Under the pieces are notes generated by a model. It saw only the letters and a list, made by a program, of their open reading frames with translations, was not told the DNA's origin and did no database searches. A DNA stretch of 64,000 nt. Origin: Bacteroidales bacterium UBA7258 (GTDB taxonomy: Bacteria; Bacteroidota; Bacteroidia; Bacteroidales; UBA932). A program made the translations under genes and the position numbers. The stretch covers positions 1 through 64,000 of the forward strand of contig DKSK01000030.1 of the NCBI GenBank assembly GCA_002472565.1, in the 5' to 3' direction. Shown piece after piece: positions 8,447 through 17,717 of this stretch (its first letter is position 1; each line of letters begins with the position of its first letter).

Positions 8447-9646
8447 CTATTCCGAGGCTATCTGCGCCACGAAGTCGCGGCCGAAGTTGCGGCAGCGGGC
8501 CAGTGCGCCCTCATCCGGAATCCAAATCTCCTTGATTCCCTCGTTGACGACCTTGAAACCCGCCTGGGCAAGATGTTCAGATAGAAGCTTGACGGAATCC
8601 CCGCTCCATCCATAAGAGCCGAAAGCGGCGGCCTTCTTATTCTTGAACCTCAGGCCTCGGGCCATCTCAAGGAGCCCGCCGATGGCGAACGAAAGCCCGT
8701 AATTGATTGTAGGGCATCCGAAGAGAACCGCCTTAGAGCGGAAGACCTCAGTCAGGATGTCATTCTTGTCATCCTTCGATGCGTTCATGATACGGACGGC
8801 GACAGAAGGATCCGCCTCGGAGATACCATCCGCTATGGCCTCGGCCATCTTTCTGGTAGAGTTCCACATGGTATCGTAGACGATGGTAATCCTATTTTCC
8901 TGATAAGCATCCGCCCATTCAAGGTACTTTTTCACTATCATCATCGGATCATGGCGCCAGATAACGCCATGGCTTGGAGCTATCATCTTGACGTCCAGGC
9001 TCATGCCGAGGATTTCTTTGATTTTCCTCGTAACCATGGGGCTATACGGATTGATGATGTTCGTATAATATTTCTCTGCCTCGTACATTACGGAGCAGAG
9101 ATCGGATTCATCCGCATAGAGGGACTCTGAGGCGAAGTGCTGCCCGAAAGCATCGTTGGAGAAAAGGATGCTTTCGGAATCCATATATGTAAACATGGTG
9201 TCAGGCCAATGGAGCATCGGGGCCTCGATGAAGGTCAGGATGGTACCGCCGATGTCCAGCTTGTCTCCCGTCTTTACATTGACATAGTTCCAATCCTGGT
9301 GATAATGGCCGCGCATGATGGCCTCGCCCTTCTTTGTGCAATAGATAGGCACGCCAGGAATTTCACGCAGCAACTCCGGAAGAGCTCCGCTGTGGTCGAT
9401 CTCGTTATGGTTCATGATGATGGCGGAGATCTCCTTCAGGTCGATTTCGTCTTTCAGCCTCTGGACGAATTCCTTATCATACGGCAGCCATACCGTATCG
9501 ATGAGCACGGTCTTGGCATCCCCGCGCACAAGATATGAATTGTAGCTCGAGCCGTCGAAGGTCGAAAGTTCATCACCATGGAAATGCGTGAGCTCCCAGT
9601 CGGTCTTGCCGACCCAAGTCACTCTGTCTGATATTTTTTTGCCCAT
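8447..9646 (-). CDS. FprA-type flavodiiron protein
   Basis: 399 residues, the class A flavodiiron size. These cytoplasmic enzymes reduce O2 to water and/or NO to N2O in anaerobes, taking electrons through rubredoxin or NADH systems. Residues 1-250 form the metallo-beta-lactamase domain with diiron ligands His80, Glu82, Asp84, His85 (HNEIDH), His146, Asp165 and His226 (APSHG). Residues about 253-399 form a flavodoxin domain with the FMN phosphate loop at TMWNST (259-264). All expected ligands are present, so it should be active. It stands alone with its own promoter and converges with dps, forming an oxygen-defence pair. Preference for O2 or NO cannot be told from sequence. Confidence 0.95.
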   Translation of the reverse strand: MGKKISDRVTWVGKTDWELTHFHGDELSTFDGSSYNSYLVRGDAKTVLIDTVWLPYDKEFVQRLKDEIDLKEISAIIMNHNEIDHSGALPELLREIPGVPIYCTKKGEAIMRGHYHQDWNYVNVKTGDKLDIGGTILTFIEAPMLHWPDTMFTYMDSESILFSNDAFGQHFASESLYADESDLCSVMYEAEKYYTNIINPYSPMVTRKIKEILGMSLDVKMIAPSHGVIWRHDPMMIVKKYLEWADAYQENRITIVYDTMWNSTRKMAEAIADGISEADPSVAVRIMNASKDDKNDILTEVFRSKAVLFGCPTINYGLSFAIGGLLEMARGLRFKNKKAAAFGSYGWSGDSVKLLSEHLAQAGFKVVNEGIKEIWIPDEGALARCRNFGRDFVAQIASE

Positions 9647-9669
9647 AATACTTCTCTTTTAGGTACGCC

Positions 9670-9701
9670 CAAAGATACAAAAAAGCCTTGCTACAGACAA
9701 G
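9670..9701 (-). promoter_or_regulatory. Promoter of the flavodiiron gene
   Basis: Read on the minus strand: CTTG (9701-9698), 20 bp, TATCTTTG (9677-9670). The -7 box is exact and the -33 box differs by one base from TTTG. The expected start near 9664 gives a leader of about 18 nt. Confidence 0.6.
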
Positions 9702-9777
9702 ACTTAATGGAGCTTGTCCAAAACGTGTCATCATTTGTCTATCCATAAAGGCCCAATCTAAAGCGGCAGGGCTGGAG

Positions 9778-12312
9778 CTACATCATATATTCGATGGTGA
9801 CGTTGGAGTCGCAGCCTTTGGTCGTGCCGTCCAGATAAATGTGGAGGTAGAGATATTTCCAGGTGTCGGAGTTCTTGTCGAAAGGCACTTCGGCCACCGG
9901 ATGCGAAGGGCTGATCTCAAGGCCGAGGTTGTCGAGTTTTATTCTCGCTATGCCGGCGCCATTGACCTGAACCTTGCGGAGAAGAACGGAAGCGTCACCA
10001 CGCCTAAGCGTGAAGCGGAGGCCCTTAATGGAAGGGTAAAGCTTCGGATCTATCATGTAGACGAGATGAGTGGCCGAATCTTCCATCTCGAAGGAAGTCC
10101 ATCCCGGAATTTCATCTGTCCTCTCATGAACATCCGAGAGAGAAGCGGCGAGGGAATCAGCCGCGGCGAGGAGGTCAGGATAGGCCTTTACAGGAGAAAC
10201 TCCGTGGCTTTCCTCGGCATATTTGTACTCCCACTGGTCGAAATCGAAAGGTTTTCCCGCCTTCTTGGCGTTGAACCAATTCTGCCAGCGAGGGACATAA
10301 TAGTCGCGGATGAGACCCGACCAGATCTTGCAGCCGTAGTCGTCGAGTCCGTCGGCCCTCCTGCCCCGTCCCCAGGTTGTGATGAGTCTCTTGGCGCTGG
10401 TCTCATACTTGGCTTTTTCAGCCTCGTCAGAGCCCCAGCCGCGGGCGAAATCCACCCATCTCTCCAGACGGGTCAGAGGATTCGACTCCAGAAAACGGTC
10501 AGAGGCGAGCAGGGTCTTGAGGGTCTTGTCTTCGAGGGCGGAAGCCGAGGCCTCGTCTGCGAGAAGATAGTCGCGATGGATTTCGGCCAGCATCACGTCA
10601 GCCTTGGAGAAGGCATAGAGGCCGGCCCAAAGGGCCAGGTCCTCCTTATAGACCTTGTTGGCGGAGAGACTCTTCCCGGCCTTGAAGAAGTCTTCGCAGC
10701 CCTTGAAGAATTCGTCGGATACTTCATATCTTCCTCCCTGGACATAGAAAGGCTTGCGCTGAACCCTGTACTCAGCCTTACTCGAAGAATAGCCATAGGC
10801 GGAGTTGAGCATATGGGCCCAGAAGGAGTCAAGCTCCGGAGGACAGGAGCCATAGCGGTTGATGGAATAGTCATGGAGCCACTTCCGGATGTCCTGTCTG
10901 GAGGTGCTCCATGAAGCCGAAGCCAGGATTTCATAGATGACTTCGTTGTTCTCGACGCCTTCCGGAGCCGAGCCGTAGCCGACGAGCCTGCCCCTATTAG
11001 GGGAATTCAGGGCGTTGAGGTGGCCGTTGAGATAGTAGTCGAGGTTGCCGATCGGGGCCGTCCTGCCTCCGAAGTTAGGCGTAGTGCTGTAAATCCAGCT
11101 CTGGCCGTAGACCTTAGGAGCGTAGTTCCAGAGATATTCGGTCTGCCAGATGTCATGGTTAAAGTCAGTTGCAAGGTCGATCACGATCACCTTGTCGTCA
11201 GGCACCTCCGAGAAGAGGGCTTCGATGCTGGAAGGGTCCCAGATGCCTCTGGAATATCCGAACATCCAGCCTTGGAGCACCCAGACGGCGTCAGGGTTAT
11301 AGTTCACGATGGATTCATAGAGAGTCTTGCCGTAGGTTGCAATCTGGTCAAACCTCTCCTTGGTCCCCTTCTTGGCAAAAGGCACCTTCATCTCGTTGAA
11401 GGAATCGGCCAGGTAATACTTGCCCTTGCCGAACTCGGCCTCCCATTCCTTGAGGTACATGCCGGCGATCTTCTGATAAATCGGGGTCGTAGGAGCGATG
11501 TAGCTGCTTACATAGTCGGGGCCGTTGTCCCAGCCAGTATGGATCAGCTCTGCTTCAGGGCAGACTCTCTTAAGGGCCTTGGGCACGAAACCGGCGAAGG
11601 CGTTGAAGATAGGAGACATGCCGAGTTCGGCCATTCTGTCGACGATTTTATGCTCCAGGGCTATGGACTTGTCGTAATAGTCCTGGCTGAGGCGGCCGTC
11701 AAGGCCTGATATGTTGCCCATGCGGAACCAAGGGAAGTAGGCGGCTCCGGTCACGAAGTCTCCGATTTCCTCGTCAGTCATGCCGAGCTTCTTCCACACC
11801 CTGGCGAAGATGGCTTCGCTTCCGATAGGAGAAAGAGGCATGTCGATTCCATGCAGGGCCATCCAGTCGAGTTCCTTCTCCCAACGGGTCCAGTCCCAGT
11901 AAGGGGCCGTGTATCCGAAGGTGCAGACGTTCATGTACTGCCTGTGGCGGAAAGGGGTGGTGACTGTCTTCGGAGCCTGGTCAGGGAACTTCTCGGGAAG
12001 AGTGATGTTGTTGACCGACCATGTGTAGATTCCGTAGTGGTTGCTGGTCACGTAGTCATAGAAGCCGCGGCAGAGGGCCACCGTCGAGGTACCGGTCACG
12101 GTGAGACGTCCTCCGGAAGCTTCGGTGGTGAAGGATTCCGTCGAGTCGGTGCCGGGGACGACCGTGAGCGTCAGGCGTTTAGGGTAATACCCGAGTGTGC
12201 GTTCAATTACGCCCTTCGCGGCGCTTTCGGCCGGACTTTCGGCCTTTCTGGCCTGAGCACTGACGCAGAAAAGCAAGGTTGCGGCAAGTGCCGCCAAAAG
12301 ATTTCTTGTCAT
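9778..12312 (-). CDS. Alpha-N-acetylglucosaminidase, GH89
   Basis: 844 residues with a signal peptide (cleavage near VSAQA), so exported to the periplasm or surface. It matches NAGLU-type enzymes, which release terminal alpha-linked GlcNAc from host mucin or glycosaminoglycan chains. Residues about 25-110 form the N-terminal mixed domain, and about 115-460 the TIM barrel (MNVCTFGYTAPYWDWTRWEKELDWMALHGIDMPL). The rest is the helical domain. Likely acid/base is Glu307 in DSFNEM and nucleophile Glu451 in GSAPEGVENNEV, by analogy with human NAGLU. The last 110 residues form an extra beta-rich region after the usual catalytic core. It is monocistronic, between the flavodiiron gene and the lspA terminator. 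Confidence 0.93.
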   Translation of the reverse strand: MTRNLLAALAATLLFCVSAQARKAESPAESAAKGVIERTLGYYPKRLTLTVVPGTDSTESFTTEASGGRLTVTGTSTVALCRGFYDYVTSNHYGIYTWSVNNITLPEKFPDQAPKTVTTPFRHRQYMNVCTFGYTAPYWDWTRWEKELDWMALHGIDMPLSPIGSEAIFARVWKKLGMTDEEIGDFVTGAAYFPWFRMGNISGLDGRLSQDYYDKSIALEHKIVDRMAELGMSPIFNAFAGFVPKALKRVCPEAELIHTGWDNGPDYVSSYIAPTTPIYQKIAGMYLKEWEAEFGKGKYYLADSFNEMKVPFAKKGTKERFDQIATYGKTLYESIVNYNPDAVWVLQGWMFGYSRGIWDPSSIEALFSEVPDDKVIVIDLATDFNHDIWQTEYLWNYAPKVYGQSWIYSTTPNFGGRTAPIGNLDYYLNGHLNALNSPNRGRLVGYGSAPEGVENNEVIYEILASASWSTSRQDIRKWLHDYSINRYGSCPPELDSFWAHMLNSAYGYSSSKAEYRVQRKPFYVQGGRYEVSDEFFKGCEDFFKAGKSLSANKVYKEDLALWAGLYAFSKADVMLAEIHRDYLLADEASASALEDKTLKTLLASDRFLESNPLTRLERWVDFARGWGSDEAEKAKYETSAKRLITTWGRGRRADGLDDYGCKIWSGLIRDYYVPRWQNWFNAKKAGKPFDFDQWEYKYAEESHGVSPVKAYPDLLAAADSLAASLSDVHERTDEIPGWTSFEMEDSATHLVYMIDPKLYPSIKGLRFTLRRGDASVLLRKVQVNGAGIARIKLDNLGLEISPSHPVAEVPFDKNSDTWKYLYLHIYLDGTTKGCDSNVTIEYMM

Positions 12313-12488
12313 TATTTGTCTTCGGTTTTATGTCTTAGAGGAGGGGGCCTATCTTTATAGAGCCGGCGCTTCCACAGGCTCTAATTTAGGCAAAATTTTC
12401 TTCTACTCCTTGATGCTGCGGAGAGGTTTCGAAAGGTAGGTTTATTATAGCCTCCCTTGGAGAAGTCTTCCGCACAGCGGCGAGGATG

Positions 12489-12522
12489 GAAAAAATCGGC
12501 CTCGTGCGATTACGGGGCCGAT
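12489..12522 (-). terminator. Rho-independent terminator of the ileS-lspA operon
   Basis: On the minus strand an 11-bp stem (12522-12512 with 12505-12495, one T-G pair) and 6-nt loop is followed directly by six Ts (12495-12490). It lies about 40 bp after the lspA stop codon and fits an intrinsic terminator. Confidence 0.78.
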
Positions 12523-12560
12523 CTTAGGGGCATGAATACCTCTAATGGATATTATAAAAG

Positions 12561-13265
12561 CTATTTTTCGGCCTTGAGTTGGCCTTTCTTGTCGGAATCT
12601 TCAGTCGAGAAGAAGCGCCACTGGAAAAAGATAAGGTAGACGGCGCCCACGGTGACGCAGGAATCGGCAAAATTGAAGACCGGCTCGAAGAAGCGGAAGG
12701 CCTTGCCTCCTACTAGAGGGAGCCATGTAGGCCAGGTTGTGTCTATTATAGGGAAATAGAACATGTCCACGACTTTGCCGAACATCAGCGGGGCATAATG
12801 TCCCCCGAAAGAGGCTACGACTCCGGGAGCGGATTCCGAAAAGAGGAGTCCGTAGAAGAGGGAATCTAAGATGTTCCCGAAAGCGCCCGCGGTAATCAGC
12901 GTCAGGCCGAGCAACACTCCCGTCGGCAAAGGCTTTCGTTCCTCGCCTGCCGGAAGTTCGGTTCCGAGGACGGCCGGAGCATAGGAGGAGCTTCCTCTGC
13001 GCACGAGCTTGGTTATCCACCAGCAGAGTACGCCGAAGAGGATCAGACGGAAGACGGTAAGGCAAAGCTTGCCCGCCATACCTCCGAATTTCATTCCGAA
13101 GGCCATGCCGCTGTTCTCTATGAAGAGAATCTGGAACCAATTCCCGAAGACCGGGAAATGGTCGCCGATAGACATATTAGTCTTGACCAGAATCTTGATA
13201 ATCTGGTCGATGACCACAAGGACGACACCCAGGATCAGCAGCCGCCTGCCCTTTGATATCGCCAT
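12561..13265 (-). CDS. lspA: Lipoprotein signal peptidase (signal peptidase II)
   Basis: 234 residues, an inner-membrane aspartic protease that cleaves prolipoproteins before the lipidated Cys. The window encodes many lipoproteins that need it. Membrane segments lie at about 9-27, 65-85, 115-133 and 196-215. The catalytic dyad is Asp167 (KVVDMF) and Asp201 (FNFADS), with the conserved GNILD motif at 130-134. It is longer than the roughly 165-residue E. coli enzyme because of loops at about 88-112 and 140-165, as is usual in Bacteroidota. It follows the DksA-like gene by one base and is the last gene of the ileS operon. Confidence 0.95.
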   Translation of the reverse strand: MAISKGRRLLILGVVLVVIDQIIKILVKTNMSIGDHFPVFGNWFQILFIENSGMAFGMKFGGMAGKLCLTVFRLILFGVLCWWITKLVRRGSSSYAPAVLGTELPAGEERKPLPTGVLLGLTLITAGAFGNILDSLFYGLLFSESAPGVVASFGGHYAPLMFGKVVDMFYFPIIDTTWPTWLPLVGGKAFRFFEPVFNFADSCVTVGAVYLIFFQWRFFSTEDSDKKGQLKAEK

Positions 13266-13266
13266 T

Positions 13267-13692
13267 CTATCTCTTGCCTCGCTTTTCGAGAAGTTCCTTA
13301 TCCTCTACGGTAAGGGTTGCATGAGGGACGAGACGGAGACGCTCCTTTGGGATCAGCTTGCCGGAAAGGCGGCTGACGCCATAGGTTTTGTTCTCGATGC
13401 GGACGAGCGCCGCCTCAAGGTTCTTTATGAACTTGTATTGTCTCTGAGCCAGCTGGCTCGCCTCTTCCTTGGAAAGCTGCATCGCGCCGTCATCCTCGAC
13501 TGTCTTGAAAGACGGAGCGGTGTCGTCGATATCGTTGCTGCCATTATGCATGACGACCTGGCGGAGAGTGTTGTACTCCGCACGGGCCTTCACCAGCATG
13601 TCGTTGATTATCTGCCTGAACTCCTCAAGTTCCTCGTCGGAATAGCGCGTCCTTGGCGCCGTCTCGACAGATTTGCTCTTATCTTCTTCCAT
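13267..13692 (-). CDS. DksA/TraR-like regulator lacking zinc-finger cysteines
   Basis: 141 residues. The layout is that of DksA/TraR proteins: an N-terminal helical coiled coil (about 18-100, with conserved LSKEEA and LAQRQ) and a C-terminal globular part, YGVSRLSGKLIPKERLR (104-120). DksA-type proteins insert a coiled coil into the RNA polymerase secondary channel. The protein has no cysteine at all. Ser107 and Ser110 stand where the first Cys pair of the zinc finger would be, so it cannot bind zinc in the classical way; loss of some of these cysteines is common in the phylum. An acidic DDTAP segment lies at about 56-60. It sits between ileS (4-bp gap) and lspA (1-bp gap). Confidence 0.85.
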   Translation of the reverse strand: MEEDKSKSVETAPRTRYSDEELEEFRQIINDMLVKARAEYNTLRQVVMHNGSNDIDDTAPSFKTVEDDGAMQLSKEEASQLAQRQYKFIKNLEAALVRIENKTYGVSRLSGKLIPKERLRLVPHATLTVEDKELLEKRGKR

Positions 13693-13696
13693 GGTA

Positions 13697-16600
13697 TTAT
13701 AATCTTGATACCTTTATCTTGATGGTAACGGCGTCCCATTCAACCTCTGACGCATCCTCCGGTGCCTCCTCCGCGGAGGAGAGGGATACGGACTTGGCGA
13801 GAGTCTGGGAGCCGATGTATTTGTCGTAAGAAAGAAGCGATTCTTTGATCTCGCCGAAGGCCTCGCCGCCGGCATAAATCACGACACTAACCTTGTCGGT
13901 CACGTCGAAACCGCTTTCTTTCCTGATGTTCTGGATTCTGTTGATGAGTTCCCTGGCCGTGCCTTCTCTCTTGAGGTCGTCGGTGACCTCGATGTCGAGG
14001 GCGATGGTGAGCGGGCCGTCGGTAGAGACGAGCCAGCCCGGCATATCCTGGGAAGAAATCATGTAATCTTCCGGTTTGAGATCCACCGGTCCTGAAGCGA
14101 GGTCAAGGGTATAGATCTTATCCGCTGCTCCGGCATCCTGGATGGCCGAAATCGTCTTCTGGTCAAGAGCGGCGAAGGCCTGCGCGATTTCCTTCATCCT
14201 CTTGCCGTAGACCTTTCCGAGAGTCTTGAAGTTCGGCTTGATGCTCTTGGTGATGATGCCTGTGGTGTCGGAGATGTATTCAGCCGTCTTAACATTCACC
14301 TCACTGAGTATCAAATCCTTAACTTTATCAAGCTGACTGCGGACCTTGTCGGATATTACCGGGATGAGAAGCTTTCCGAGCGGCTGTCGCACCTTGATCG
14401 AAACCTTGCGGCGGAGAGCGAGAACCATGGAGGTGGCCTTCTGAGCGAGTTCCATCCTCTCCTCAAGGTCGCTGTCGATCACAGACTCGTCGGCCTGAGG
14501 CATGAGCTCATAGTGCACGCTCTCTTTTCCAGGAACCAGGTCGGTATAGAGCTGGTCGGAATAGAAAGGGGCGATAGGGGCCGAGAGCATGGCCGTATCC
14601 GTGAGAACCTCGTAGAGAGTCTGGTAGGCCGCGAGCTTGTCCTGATCCATGGAGCCTCCCCAGAAACGCTTTCTGTTGAGGCGGACATACCAGTTGCTGA
14701 GATGGTCGCAGACGAAGTCCTGAATCAGACGTCCCGCCGTGGTCACGTCATAGTCGTCGTAGGCCGCGCGCACCTTCTTGATGAGGGTGTTGAGCAGAGA
14801 GATTATCCAACGGTCGATCTCCGGCCGCTCGGAGTAAGGCACCTGCGGGGCAGAAGGATCGAAATTGTCAACGTTGGCGTAGAGAGCGAAGAAGGAGTAG
14901 GTGTTATAGAGGGTTCCGAAGAACTTCCTGCGCACTTCATCAACTCCACCCTCGTCGAAACGGAGATTGTCCCATGGCTGGGCGTTGGTGAGCATGTACC
15001 AGCGGAGGGCGTCGGCCCCGAAGCGGTCGAGCTCCAGGAATGGGTCGACGGCATTTCCCAGATGCTTGCTCATCTTGTTGCCATTCTTGTCCAGCACAAG
15101 TCCGTTGGAGATGACGCTCTTGAAAGCCGGAGTCCCGCTAATCATCGTATGGATGGCGTGGAGGGTATAGAACCAGCCTCGGGTCTGGTCGACGCCTTCA
15201 GCGATGAAGTCGGCCGTGCAGCCGAATTTCGGGTTGTCGAGATTGCGAAGACCCTCCTGCGAATACGGCATTGAGCCTGAATCGAACCAGACATCGATAA
15301 GGTCGCTTTCGCGGCTCATCTTGCGTCCGCTGTCCGAAACCAGGAAGATATTGTCGACATACGGCCTGTGGAGGTCAATCTTGTCATAATTGGCCTTGCT
15401 CATGTCATTAGGATCGAAGCCCTTGTCCTTCAAAGGATTCGACTTCATGAATCCGGCCTTGACCGCCTTCTCCGTCTCTTCGTAGAGTTCCTTGAGGGTG
15501 CCGATGCACTTCTCCTCCTTGCCGTCTTCCGTTCTCCAGATAGGGAGAGGCGTACCCCAGAAGCGGCTGCGGCTGAGGTTCCAATCCTGAATATTCTCAA
15601 GCCACTGTCCGAAGCGGCCGGTTCCCGTGGCCTCAGGCTTCCAGCGGATGGTCTTGTTGAGGGCCACCATCTTGTCTTTCACAGCCGTGGTCTTGATGAA
15701 CCAGGCATCCAGAGGATAGTAGAGTACCGGCTTGTCGGTTCTCCAGCTGTGCGGATAGCTATGGGTGTGCTTCAGAATTTTGAAGGCTCTGCCGTCCTGC
15801 TTCATCATCATGCAGAGATCTATGTCAAGGGTCGGCGCATCCTTCGGAAGGCTGTCGTCGAAGGCATTCTTGACATAGCGTCCCGCATATTCGGAATATG
15901 AAGGGTCGACGAAATTCTTCACATAGTCAGGGTCCATATCCTCGATACGGTAGAACCTTCCCTCACGGTCAACCTGAGGCTGGTGTCTGCCTTCCTTGTC
16001 AAGGACCATGATTCCAGGGACTCCGTAGGCTTCCGCGACCCTCTTATCGTCGGCTCCGTAGGTCGGGGCTATGTGGACGATGCCCGTTCCCTCATCCGTG
16101 GTCACGTAGTCTCCGAGGATGACGCGGAAGGCATCTCCCTCGGTAGGCTTGAACCATGGAATCAGCTGATGGTACCTGATTCCGAGGAAATCGCTTCCCT
16201 TGAATTCTCCGTCCATCAGGACGTAAGGCACCACCTTGTCCCCCTTGTTGAAGGCCTGGAGGCTCTGGGTCCTGCCCTTAGGATTGAACCAGGTGTCCAG
16301 AAGGGCCTTGGCAAGGACGTAGATCGCCTCTTCGCCGGTGTAAGGGTTAAAAGACTTGACTCTCACATAGTCCACCTTCGGGCCTACGCAGAGGGCCGTG
16401 TTCGAAGGAAGGGTCCATGGAGTAGTGGTCCATGCCAACATATACACCGGAAGCGTCTCGCTGCCGAAGAGCTTCTGCGACTTCGCATCCTTGATGATTT
16501 CGAACTGGCAGGTCACTGTCGTGTCCGTCACGTCCTTGTAGCAGCCAGGCTGGTTGAGCTCATGGGAGCTCAGGCCGGTGCCGTCGGACGGCGAATACGG

Positions 16601-17137
16601 CTGGATCGAATACCCTTTATATAGAAGGCCCTTCTGGTAAATCTTCTTGAGAAGGAACCACTCAGTCTCGATGTAGCGGTTGTCATAGGTGATATAAGGG
16701 TCCTTCATGTCGACCCAATAGCCTATCCTTTCCGTCATATTCTCCCATTCCTTGGTAAATTTCATCACCTCGGAGCGGCAGGTCTTGTTGTACTCTTCGA
16801 CAGAAATCTTGACACCGATGTCATCCTTGTGGATGCCGAGCTTCTTCTCTACGCCAATCTCGACCGGGAGTCCGTGGGTATCCCAGCCGGCTCGGCGGTA
16901 CACCTTGTGTCCTGTCATGGACATGTATCGGCAGATGCTGTCCTTGATGGAACGCGCCATCACATGATGGATTCCAGGCATGCCGTTTGCCGAAGGCGGA
17001 CCTTCGAAAAAAATGAACTCCGGGGCTTTGTCCCTGAGTTCCAATGACTTCTCGTAGGAATGGTGAAGCTTCCACCTCTCCAGAATTTCATTTCCGGAGG
17101 CTACGAGATCCAGGCCCTTATATTCTCTGAATTTCAT
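13697..17137 (-). CDS. ileS: Isoleucyl-tRNA synthetase
   Basis: 1146 residues, a cytoplasmic class I aminoacyl-tRNA synthetase that charges tRNA-Ile with isoleucine. The HIGH-type signature is ANGMPGIHH (residues 50-58) and the KMSKS-type signature is KMSKH (688-692). Between them lies the CP1 editing domain (about 190-420), which removes Val-tRNA-Ile. The anticodon-binding region starts near residue 720. The long C-terminal extension and MKFREYKGLDL start are those of the larger, eukaryote-like IleRS type found in many Bacteroidota. The C-terminal CxxC zinc motifs of the E. coli type are not seen. It is the first gene of the ileS-dksA-like-lspA operon, with a full promoter upstream. Confidence 0.97.
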   Translation of the reverse strand: MKFREYKGLDLVASGNEILERWKLHHSYEKSLELRDKAPEFIFFEGPPSANGMPGIHHVMARSIKDSICRYMSMTGHKVYRRAGWDTHGLPVEIGVEKKLGIHKDDIGVKISVEEYNKTCRSEVMKFTKEWENMTERIGYWVDMKDPYITYDNRYIETEWFLLKKIYQKGLLYKGYSIQPYSPSDGTGLSSHELNQPGCYKDVTDTTVTCQFEIIKDAKSQKLFGSETLPVYMLAWTTTPWTLPSNTALCVGPKVDYVRVKSFNPYTGEEAIYVLAKALLDTWFNPKGRTQSLQAFNKGDKVVPYVLMDGEFKGSDFLGIRYHQLIPWFKPTEGDAFRVILGDYVTTDEGTGIVHIAPTYGADDKRVAEAYGVPGIMVLDKEGRHQPQVDREGRFYRIEDMDPDYVKNFVDPSYSEYAGRYVKNAFDDSLPKDAPTLDIDLCMMMKQDGRAFKILKHTHSYPHSWRTDKPVLYYPLDAWFIKTTAVKDKMVALNKTIRWKPEATGTGRFGQWLENIQDWNLSRSRFWGTPLPIWRTEDGKEEKCIGTLKELYEETEKAVKAGFMKSNPLKDKGFDPNDMSKANYDKIDLHRPYVDNIFLVSDSGRKMSRESDLIDVWFDSGSMPYSQEGLRNLDNPKFGCTADFIAEGVDQTRGWFYTLHAIHTMISGTPAFKSVISNGLVLDKNGNKMSKHLGNAVDPFLELDRFGADALRWYMLTNAQPWDNLRFDEGGVDEVRRKFFGTLYNTYSFFALYANVDNFDPSAPQVPYSERPEIDRWIISLLNTLIKKVRAAYDDYDVTTAGRLIQDFVCDHLSNWYVRLNRKRFWGGSMDQDKLAAYQTLYEVLTDTAMLSAPIAPFYSDQLYTDLVPGKESVHYELMPQADESVIDSDLEERMELAQKATSMVLALRRKVSIKVRQPLGKLLIPVISDKVRSQLDKVKDLILSEVNVKTAEYISDTTGIITKSIKPNFKTLGKVYGKRMKEIAQAFAALDQKTISAIQDAGAADKIYTLDLASGPVDLKPEDYMISSQDMPGWLVSTDGPLTIALDIEVTDDLKREGTARELINRIQNIRKESGFDVTDKVSVVIYAGGEAFGEIKESLLSYDKYIGSQTLAKSVSLSSAEEAPEDASEVEWDAVTIKIKVSRL

Positions 17138-17187
17138 AATTTTTGGCTACTTTTGCAAACGGCTGATATTTGCCGATGCTAAGGATG

Positions 17188-17218
17188 CAAAGTTACTTAA
17201 TAATGTAAATTTTTCAAA
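17188..17218 (-). promoter_or_regulatory. Promoter of the ileS operon
   Basis: Minus strand: TTTG (17218-17215), 19 bp, TAACTTTG (17195-17188). Both boxes match the Bacteroides consensus exactly. A start near 17182 would give a leader of about 45 nt. Confidence 0.75.
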
Positions 17219-17222
17219 GCGG

Positions 17223-17717
17223 ATGAGAGTTCTGGACATAGTGATACTTCTGCTGCTTGTTCTCGCCATCGTCCGCGGAGCCAGGAAAGGCTTTGTCACT
17301 CAGGCAGTTTCGCTCATTGCCCTGATTCTAGGAATTTATCTCGCCTTCGCCCTCTCCTCCCCGCTCGCGGTCATGCTCTCCAAGCACTCGGAAGCCCCCC
17401 TGCTGTTGCTGCGCATTCTCTCTTTCGCCGGGATTGTCATCATAGTATCTCTTCTGTGCCAGCTGATAGAATTCGTCATCAACAAGATACTGAAGGCAGT
17501 CCGGCTCGGCGGACTGAACCGCGCCGCGGGAGTTTTTTTCTCCGCCGCCAAGATGCTGCTTTTAACGGCGCTCTTCATAGCGCTCTTCGACACCATAAAC
17601 CAGAAATATGAACTTGTAAACCCCGACACTCTGGCCGGGTCCAGCTGCTACGGACCGCTGAAGGATGTCGCAGACACGGTTTTCCCATACATCAAAGACC
17701 TGATATGGAAAGGATAA
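17223..17717 (+). CDS. CvpA family membrane protein
   Basis: 164 residues with four predicted membrane segments (about 4-19, 27-46, 61-82 and 101-122). It has the CvpA family start pattern (LDIVILLLLVLAIVRGARKGFVTQ) and the conserved Gly-Leu-Asn-Arg (GGLNRAAGVFF) before the last helix. CvpA is an inner-membrane protein first linked to colicin V production; its normal function is poorly known, with proposed roles in envelope stress. The gene is divergent from ileS and overlaps tsaB by 13 bp, so the two are translated together. No exact -7 box was found upstream; TAAATTTT at 17206-17213 is a one-mismatch candidate and would make the leader very short. Confidence 0.88.
   Translation: MRVLDIVILLLLVLAIVRGARKGFVTQAVSLIALILGIYLAFALSSPLAVMLSKHSEAPLLLLRILSFAGIVIIVSLLCQLIEFVINKILKAVRLGGLNRAAGVFFSAAKMLLLTALFIALFDTINQKYELVNPDTLAGSSCYGPLKDVADTVFPYIKDLIWKG

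Noticed and set aside
9688..10914. 408-codon open frame on the plus strand across the GH89 gene
   Set aside because: Antisense shadow of a clearly homologous GH89 protein; no recognisable family.
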